Shown here: piece after piece, positions 59,795 through 64,000 of the stretch
Position numbering within the stretch: the first letter of the stretch is position 1
How the letters are laid out: every line of letters begins with the position of its first letter
Assembly (NCBI RefSeq): GCF_947501225.1
Contig: NZ_CANMUW010000010.1
Coordinates: forward strand, 1-64,000
Direction of reading: 5' to 3'
Length of the DNA: 64,000 bases
Origin: an uncultured Shewanella sp.
GTDB lineage: Bacteria; Pseudomonadota; Gammaproteobacteria; Enterobacterales; Shewanellaceae
Translations under genes and position numbers: made by a program
Notes under the pieces: model-generated
What the model was told of the DNA's origin: nothing
Database searches by the model: none
The model's input: the letters and a program-made list of their open reading frames with translations, nothing else

Positions 59795-61900
59795 TTAGCG
59801 ATTACGGGATGTGCGTAGCACTTCTGGCAATACCCTGATGCGGCGCATTACGTTGGCTAAGTGGATCCTGTCTCTGACCGAAACGCGCAGATTGATGAGG
59901 AATACTCTGCCATCCCTCTCTTCGGTGCTCAGGTTGTGGATGTTGGCACCTTCGGCGGCAACAATCGAGGTGATCTTTGCCAGCGCGCCTTGATGATTCA
60001 CTATCTCAATTCGCAGGTTGGCTTGATATTCAACGCCCTCTGCGCTGTCCCACTGGACCGGAATATACTTATCCGGCTCGCCTTGATACCCACGAATATT
60101 GGCACAGCTCTCCATATGTACCACTAGCCCTTTCCCCGGGCTGACGTGGGCGATAACGGCATCGCCGGGTATCGGACGACAGCAGTTGGCAAAAGTTACC
60201 AGCATTCCCTCGGCACCACGGATCGGCATCATGGCCGAGTCTTTATCTTCGTGATGCTCTACCTGATCGCCACGGAGTCGTTGGGCGATCACTATGCTCA
60301 TGGCGTTGCCTAAGCCGATATCGGCCAGCAGTTCATCTAAGGTGTTATGTTTGGTGTCACTGACTACGCTGTCTATCTGTTCGGCGGAGATGTTGTCTAA
60401 CTTAGTCTCACCCAGAGCGTGGTTCAACAGGCGTTTACCCAAAGCGACCGCATCATCCTCTTTGAGGCTCTTCAATATCTGGCGGATCTTAGCGCGAGCC
60501 TTACCCGTAACAACGAAGTTCAACCAGGCGGCGTTAGGTCTGGCACCCTTAGCCGTAATGATCTCTACGGTCTGGCCTGAAATAAGTGGCTGGCTCAGTG
60601 GATAGGCCTGACGATTCACCCGGGCACCGACACAGGTATTACCTACATCGGTATGAACTTCATAGGCAAAATCGACCGGTGTCGCACCGACAGGAAGCTC
60701 AAGAATCCGGCCTTCGGGTGTAAAGACATAGATCTCTTCCGGGAACAGCTCTGTTTTGAAGTTTTCGACGAATTCGAAAGAGGTACTGGCGCTTTGCTGC
60801 AGTTCCAGCAAGCTCTGCATCCACTTACGGGCACGAACCTGAGTCGTCGTCCCCTGTTCACCCTCGCTGCCCTTCTTATATATCCAGTGCGCCGCTACCC
60901 CTTTATCGGCCATCTGGTCCATATCTTCGGTACGGATCTGGATCTCAACCGGTACGCCGTGGGGGCCAAACAGTGAAGTATGAAGTGACTGATAACCGTT
61001 GGCTTTAGGGATAGCGATATAATCTTTGAAACGTCCCGGGCGGGGCTTATACAGCCCGTGCATGGCACCCATGACGCGATAACAGGTGTCGATGGAGTCG
61101 ACAATCACACGGAAGGCGTAGATATCCATCACCTCCTGGAATTGCAGCTCCTTGCTACGCATCTTGTTATAGATGGAGTAGAGGTTCTTTTCACGGCCCT
61201 TTACGGTGCCTTCTAGACCTGTGTCTTCCAAGCGAGTGCGAACAGCGGCCTCGATGCTTTGAATAAGCTCTTTACGGTTGCCTCTGGCTGCCTTCACCAC
61301 CTCTTTAAGTACGCGATAACGCATAGGGTAATAGGCTTGAAAACCTAAGTCTTCAAGCTCGATCTTGATATTGTGAATACCGAGACGATTCGCTATGGGG
61401 GCATAAATTTCGAGGGTTTCTCTGGCAATACGGCGACGCTTATCGGGCCTGAGTGCTCCTAGTGTGCGCATATTGTGAGTGCGATCGGCTAATTTTATCA
61501 GGATGACCCGAATATCCTGAGTCATTGCCATCATCATCTTGCGGAAGTTTTCGGCCTGAGCCTCTTTCTTATCGCGGAACTTTAGCTTATCGAGTTTGGA
61601 GACGCCTTCGACCAGCTCAGCGATGGATTCACTGAATAGTTCAGCGAGTTCCTCTTTGGTGACCGGGGTGTCTTCAATGGTGTCGTGCAGGAGGGCGGCC
61701 ATAAGCGTCTCATGATCGAGACGCATATCGGCCAGGATGCGGGCTACCGCAACCGGGTGTGTGATATAGGGTTCACCACTTGTGCGCATTTGGCCTTCAT
61801 GGGCATCACGCGCCACCTGATAGGCCTGCTTGAGTAATTCTACCTGGTCAGGTTCTAAATAACCCGATGCAGACTCCTTGAGACCTTCAAACAGATACAA
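59795..61900 (-). CDS. spoT: Bifunctional (p)ppGpp synthetase/hydrolase SpoT
   Basis: A 701-residue stringent-response enzyme that makes and mainly degrades (p)ppGpp. It has the HD hydrolase domain (ITHPVAVARIL near residue 45, LLHDTIEDT near 72), the synthetase domain with YQSLHTS near 300, a TGS domain near 390-450, a helical region and a C-terminal ACT domain. Length matches E. coli SpoT (702). The start is a TTG at 61900, supported by AAGGAG upstream and by the conserved MYLFE N-terminus; E. coli spoT also uses TTG. It follows rpoZ by 13 bases. Confidence 0.96.
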   Translation of the reverse strand: MYLFEGLKESASGYLEPDQVELLKQAYQVARDAHEGQMRTSGEPYITHPVAVARILADMRLDHETLMAALLHDTIEDTPVTKEELAELFSESIAELVEGVSKLDKLKFRDKKEAQAENFRKMMMAMTQDIRVILIKLADRTHNMRTLGALRPDKRRRIARETLEIYAPIANRLGIHNIKIELEDLGFQAYYPMRYRVLKEVVKAARGNRKELIQSIEAAVRTRLEDTGLEGTVKGREKNLYSIYNKMRSKELQFQEVMDIYAFRVIVDSIDTCYRVMGAMHGLYKPRPGRFKDYIAIPKANGYQSLHTSLFGPHGVPVEIQIRTEDMDQMADKGVAAHWIYKKGSEGEQGTTTQVRARKWMQSLLELQQSASTSFEFVENFKTELFPEEIYVFTPEGRILELPVGATPVDFAYEVHTDVGNTCVGARVNRQAYPLSQPLISGQTVEIITAKGARPNAAWLNFVVTGKARAKIRQILKSLKEDDAVALGKRLLNHALGETKLDNISAEQIDSVVSDTKHNTLDELLADIGLGNAMSIVIAQRLRGDQVEHHEDKDSAMMPIRGAEGMLVTFANCCRPIPGDAVIAHVSPGKGLVVHMESCANIRGYQGEPDKYIPVQWDSAEGVEYQANLRIEIVNHQGALAKITSIVAAEGANIHNLSTEERDGRVFLINLRVSVRDRIHLANVMRRIRVLPEVLRTSRNR

Positions 61901-61913
61901 GTGGCTGTACTCC

Positions 61914-62198
61914 TTATATTACGTTGTTACGACCTTCGGCAATCGCAGCAACAGCAGCAATTTCAGCTGCTTCACGTTCACGGACAGTTTGGCGCTCATC
62001 GGCGTCCAAAGTATCGGCAGTGACTAAACCTAGTTCGATTTCGCGAAGAGCGATAACCGTTGGCTTGTCGTTCTCTTCTTCAACCATAGGGTCTTTACCC
62101 TGCACAGCGATTTGGCGAGCACGACGCGCTGCAACCAGGATCATATCAAAACGGTTGCCGATTTGTTCTACGGCGTCTTCTACAGTTACGCGAGCCAT
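61914..62198 (-). CDS. rpoZ: DNA-directed RNA polymerase omega subunit
   Basis: A 94-residue omega subunit, which helps assemble beta-prime and forms part of a ppGpp site. It starts [20 protein letters not shown] as in E. coli and keeps [11 protein letters not shown] near residue 47. ATG 62198 is chosen over an upstream frame that adds 13 non-homologous residues. It lies between gmk and spoT, as in most gammaproteobacteria. Confidence 0.97.
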
Positions 62199-62255
62199 GT
62201 GTTGAAACTCCAGTGTTAGGATGAAAAAATGACGCAAAATTGTACACGATGACAG

Positions 62256-62879
62256 TTAGTCTGCCAACAGATCTTTAATCATATCATTTTGAGCATGAAT
62301 TTGGCCAGCACCAGTTAGGCGCTGACTGCGAATAATGGCGATTAAATCGGCCAGGGCCGTATCAAAATCATCATTAATTATGATGAAATCGTATTCACCA
62401 TAATGTGAAATTTCAGCTGCTGCCTGAGCCATGCGACCGGCGATGATCTCGTCGCTATCCTGACCTCGCCCTGTTAGGCGCCGCTCTAATTCGGCTCTCG
62501 AAGGAGGTAAGATAAACACTCCTATTGCCTCAGGCATCAACTTCTTGACTTGCTGAGCACCTTGCCAGTCGATATCGAGAAATACATCGATACCTTCATT
62601 AAGGGTCTGTTCGATCACCTTACGGGAGGTGCCATAGTAGTTACCGAATACTTCGGCCCACTCGAAAAATGCGTTTTCCTCAATTAATGCCTTGAACTCT
62701 TCGACCGTAACAAAATGGTAGTGTTGGCCATTCACCTCACCTGGGCGCGGTTGGCGTGTGGTGTGAGACACAGAAACTTGCTTGTCAGTCGGCTTATCTT
62801 TCAGTAGTGCCGATATCAGTGAGGACTTACCCGCACCACTGGGTGCCGATACGATAAATAGATTTCCGCGTGCGGTCAT
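62256..62879 (-). CDS. gmk: Guanylate kinase
   Basis: Phosphorylates GMP to GDP with ATP in the cytoplasm. The 207-residue protein has the P-loop [10 protein letters not shown] near residue 12, the GMP-binding [13 protein letters not shown] near 39, YGTSR near 82 and the lid region [11 protein letters not shown] near 135. It is the first gene of the gmk-rpoZ-spoT operon, a linkage of nucleotide supply and the stringent response conserved in gammaproteobacteria. Confidence 0.97.
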   Translation of the reverse strand: MTARGNLFIVSAPSGAGKSSLISALLKDKPTDKQVSVSHTTRQPRPGEVNGQHYHFVTVEEFKALIEENAFFEWAEVFGNYYGTSRKVIEQTLNEGIDVFLDIDWQGAQQVKKLMPEAIGVFILPPSRAELERRLTGRGQDSDEIIAGRMAQAAAEISHYGEYDFIIINDDFDTALADLIAIIRSQRLTGAGQIHAQNDMIKDLLAD

Positions 62880-63261
62880 TTGCTAAGTATCCAAAAGGTG
62901 AAAACGAAAGGTTGCCCCGGATTTACGGGAGATCCGAATATTATACAGCTTAGCAAGGGCGCGGCGCTAGTGTCAGTTTGATTCAATTATGCCAGGTTCA
63001 GCCTGTGTCAGCAGGGAAGCTGCAGTGGAACTTAGTTTTATACCGGTAGGAAAGGAGAGCTGATCGGTGAATTTTTCAAGCTGACACTGACTTTGCGGGA
63101 GAAATTGGTTAGTCTGTTAGCAGTTAACGCTGAATATATCGCTGGGGGCAAAGTGATATCTTGGTATCAAGGCATTTTTTGGGCGTTTTCTGCGATTTAA
63201 AAAATTTATATCCTTTACGTATTATTTCCCATTCGAACGTTATTGTTAGGTGTCGACATTC
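62880..63261. other. Gene-free divergent region between gmk and the edge gene
   Basis: This 382-base stretch should hold the divergent promoters of the gmk operon and the partial membrane-protein gene. I found no convincing operator, terminator, RNA or open frame in it. Confidence 0.5.
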
Positions 63262-64000
63262 ATGCAATATAGCTCTCTTTTTTGTATCCGCGGGCGAGAT
63301 AATGGCCCAAGGTTTGCCGCCATCACTGCGCTGGCTTATCTTGTCTTATTGTTGGGTTTTATCTTTATCGGAGCCAGTTCGGCTCTGCTGCTTCTCGCAC
63401 TTATCTTGATGCCTCTTATCGGGCTTAGTGGCCTTCGTCGGATGCGGGATGCCGCCAGACCAACTTGGCTGCTTGGGTTGAGTTTCATCCCTCTGCTGCT
63501 TTTCGTTCTCTCTCTTGTTTACGGCGACAGCCTCAGCTTCGCTGCTAGTTGTGTTGTCTTTGCCGCTCTTATTACAGGCTTTCTTGCGATACAGAGGCCT
63601 GTGGGTAAAAACCGCTATCATCAGGGGTATTTCGGGCCTGCAGCCACAGTGGTCAATGCGAAAGGGCGCATGAGGGTCGAACCTACATTAGATGGCTCCG
63701 CGGCGGCAGTTACAGGACACAGTTCAGATGTCGATATGGCAGAGCAGCTTAAAGACCATGAACCATATGATGAACCCGTCAGAGGTTTCGATGGCATCTC
63801 TATGGCGCAGTGGAGCTCATGGGCGCAACAGAACCGTAAGTTGCTGGTAGGCTCAGTTGTCGGTATCTCTAGCATGGTCATTATCGCCGGTATCTGGTCA
63901 CTATTTTCAGGGACCGCTGACGATGAGTATGTTGCTCCGGAGCCCGAGGTATCTGAGCCGGCAGTTGTGGTCCAGAGAGATGAGGTGAAGCTTCCCGATG
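63262..64000 (+). CDS. DUF805-like membrane protein, truncated by window edge
   Basis: An open frame runs from ATG 63262 to the right edge without a stop (at least 246 residues; the 3-prime end is missing). It starts MQYSSLFCIRGRDNGP and has four hydrophobic helices within about residues 19-110. The segment GLSGLRRMRDAARPTWLLG between the second and third resembles the RRLHD(I/A)G signature of DUF805 proteins. An acidic linker follows, then a single helix near residues 195-215 (LLVGSVVGISSMVIIAGIW) and a Pro/Glu-rich tail. The last part looks like an anchor for an extracytoplasmic domain lying beyond the window. Function is unknown. Confidence 0.7.
   Translation, partial: MQYSSLFCIRGRDNGPRFAAITALAYLVLLLGFIFIGASSALLLLALILMPLIGLSGLRRMRDAARPTWLLGLSFIPLLLFVLSLVYGDSLSFAASCVVFAALITGFLAIQRPVGKNRYHQGYFGPAATVVNAKGRMRVEPTLDGSAAAVTGHSSDVDMAEQLKDHEPYDEPVRGFDGISMAQWSSWAQQNRKLLVGSVVGISSMVIIAGIWSLFSGTADDEYVAPEPEVSEPAVVVQRDEVKLPD

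Overview
The window reads as chromosomal DNA of a marine Shewanella-like gammaproteobacterium. The clues are the gmk-rpoZ-spoT-trmH-recG and glnA-typA neighbourhoods, a periplasmic multihaem cytochrome with a fumarate-reductase-family flavoprotein, and E. coli-like NtrC and sigma-54 sites. Species assignment is inference. No rRNA, tRNA, CRISPR array, transposase or phage gene was seen.

Layout. (1) 454-3630: glnG and glnL (nitrogen two-component system) and a DUF4124 protein; two overlapping NtrC operators precede glnL. (2) 3895-6563: an electrophile-detoxification module with a NemR-like TetR repressor, a YqhD-like aldehyde reductase and a DJ-1/PfpI protein, plus two matching inverted-repeat operators. 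(3) 6781-11151: a small secreted protein behind a CRP-like site, then an orphan NMT1/TauA-type binding lipoprotein with a large hybrid histidine kinase. (4) 11296-15056: glnA with a glnAp2-like sigma-54 promoter and three NtrC sites, divergent from typA/bipA. (5) 15288-17547: a small YadA-type trimeric autotransporter with 49-residue coiled-coil repeats, and a LysR regulator. (6) 17819-25588: a likely periplasmic respiratory module. It has a NapH-like polyferredoxin, a SphA-type outer-membrane protein, an MFS transporter, a tetrahaem cytochrome and a haemless flavoprotein, divergent from an aromatic-sensing XylR_N/V4R sigma-54 activator. A sigma-54 promoter and two candidate activator sites lie between the divergent genes. 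(7) 25797-31554: housekeeping and envelope genes (DUF2959 lipoprotein, YihY, Pip, Dtd, thioesterase, AzoR, rhodanese). (8) 31699-49386: a complete aryl-polyene-type pigment cluster, colinear with the published apeC-apeR order, with two extra genes: an aromatic amino acid ammonia-lyase and a flavin-dependent halogenase-like oxidoreductase. (9) 49638-62879: a DUF3014 protein, recG, a DesK/DesR-like two-component system with a TPR protein, a Ca/Na antiporter, a long-chain acyl-CoA ligase, trmH, ridA, spoT, rpoZ and gmk. (10) 63262 to the right edge: a truncated DUF805-like membrane protein.

How the genes work together. In region 6 the inferred path runs from quinol and/or periplasmic cytochromes to the tetrahaem cytochrome, then to the flavoprotein and an unknown, probably aromatic or unsaturated acceptor sensed by the V4R activator. 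The flavoprotein lacks the residues that define fumarate reductases, so its substrate is open; this is the best candidate for an undescribed system. In region 8 the ammonia-lyase would make a cinnamate/coumarate starter, the ligase would load it on an acyl carrier protein, the KS/KR/DH set would extend it as a polyene, and the transferases, LolA-like protein and MMPL exporter would place it in the outer membrane. The halogenase-like gene raises the possibility of a halogenated pigment.
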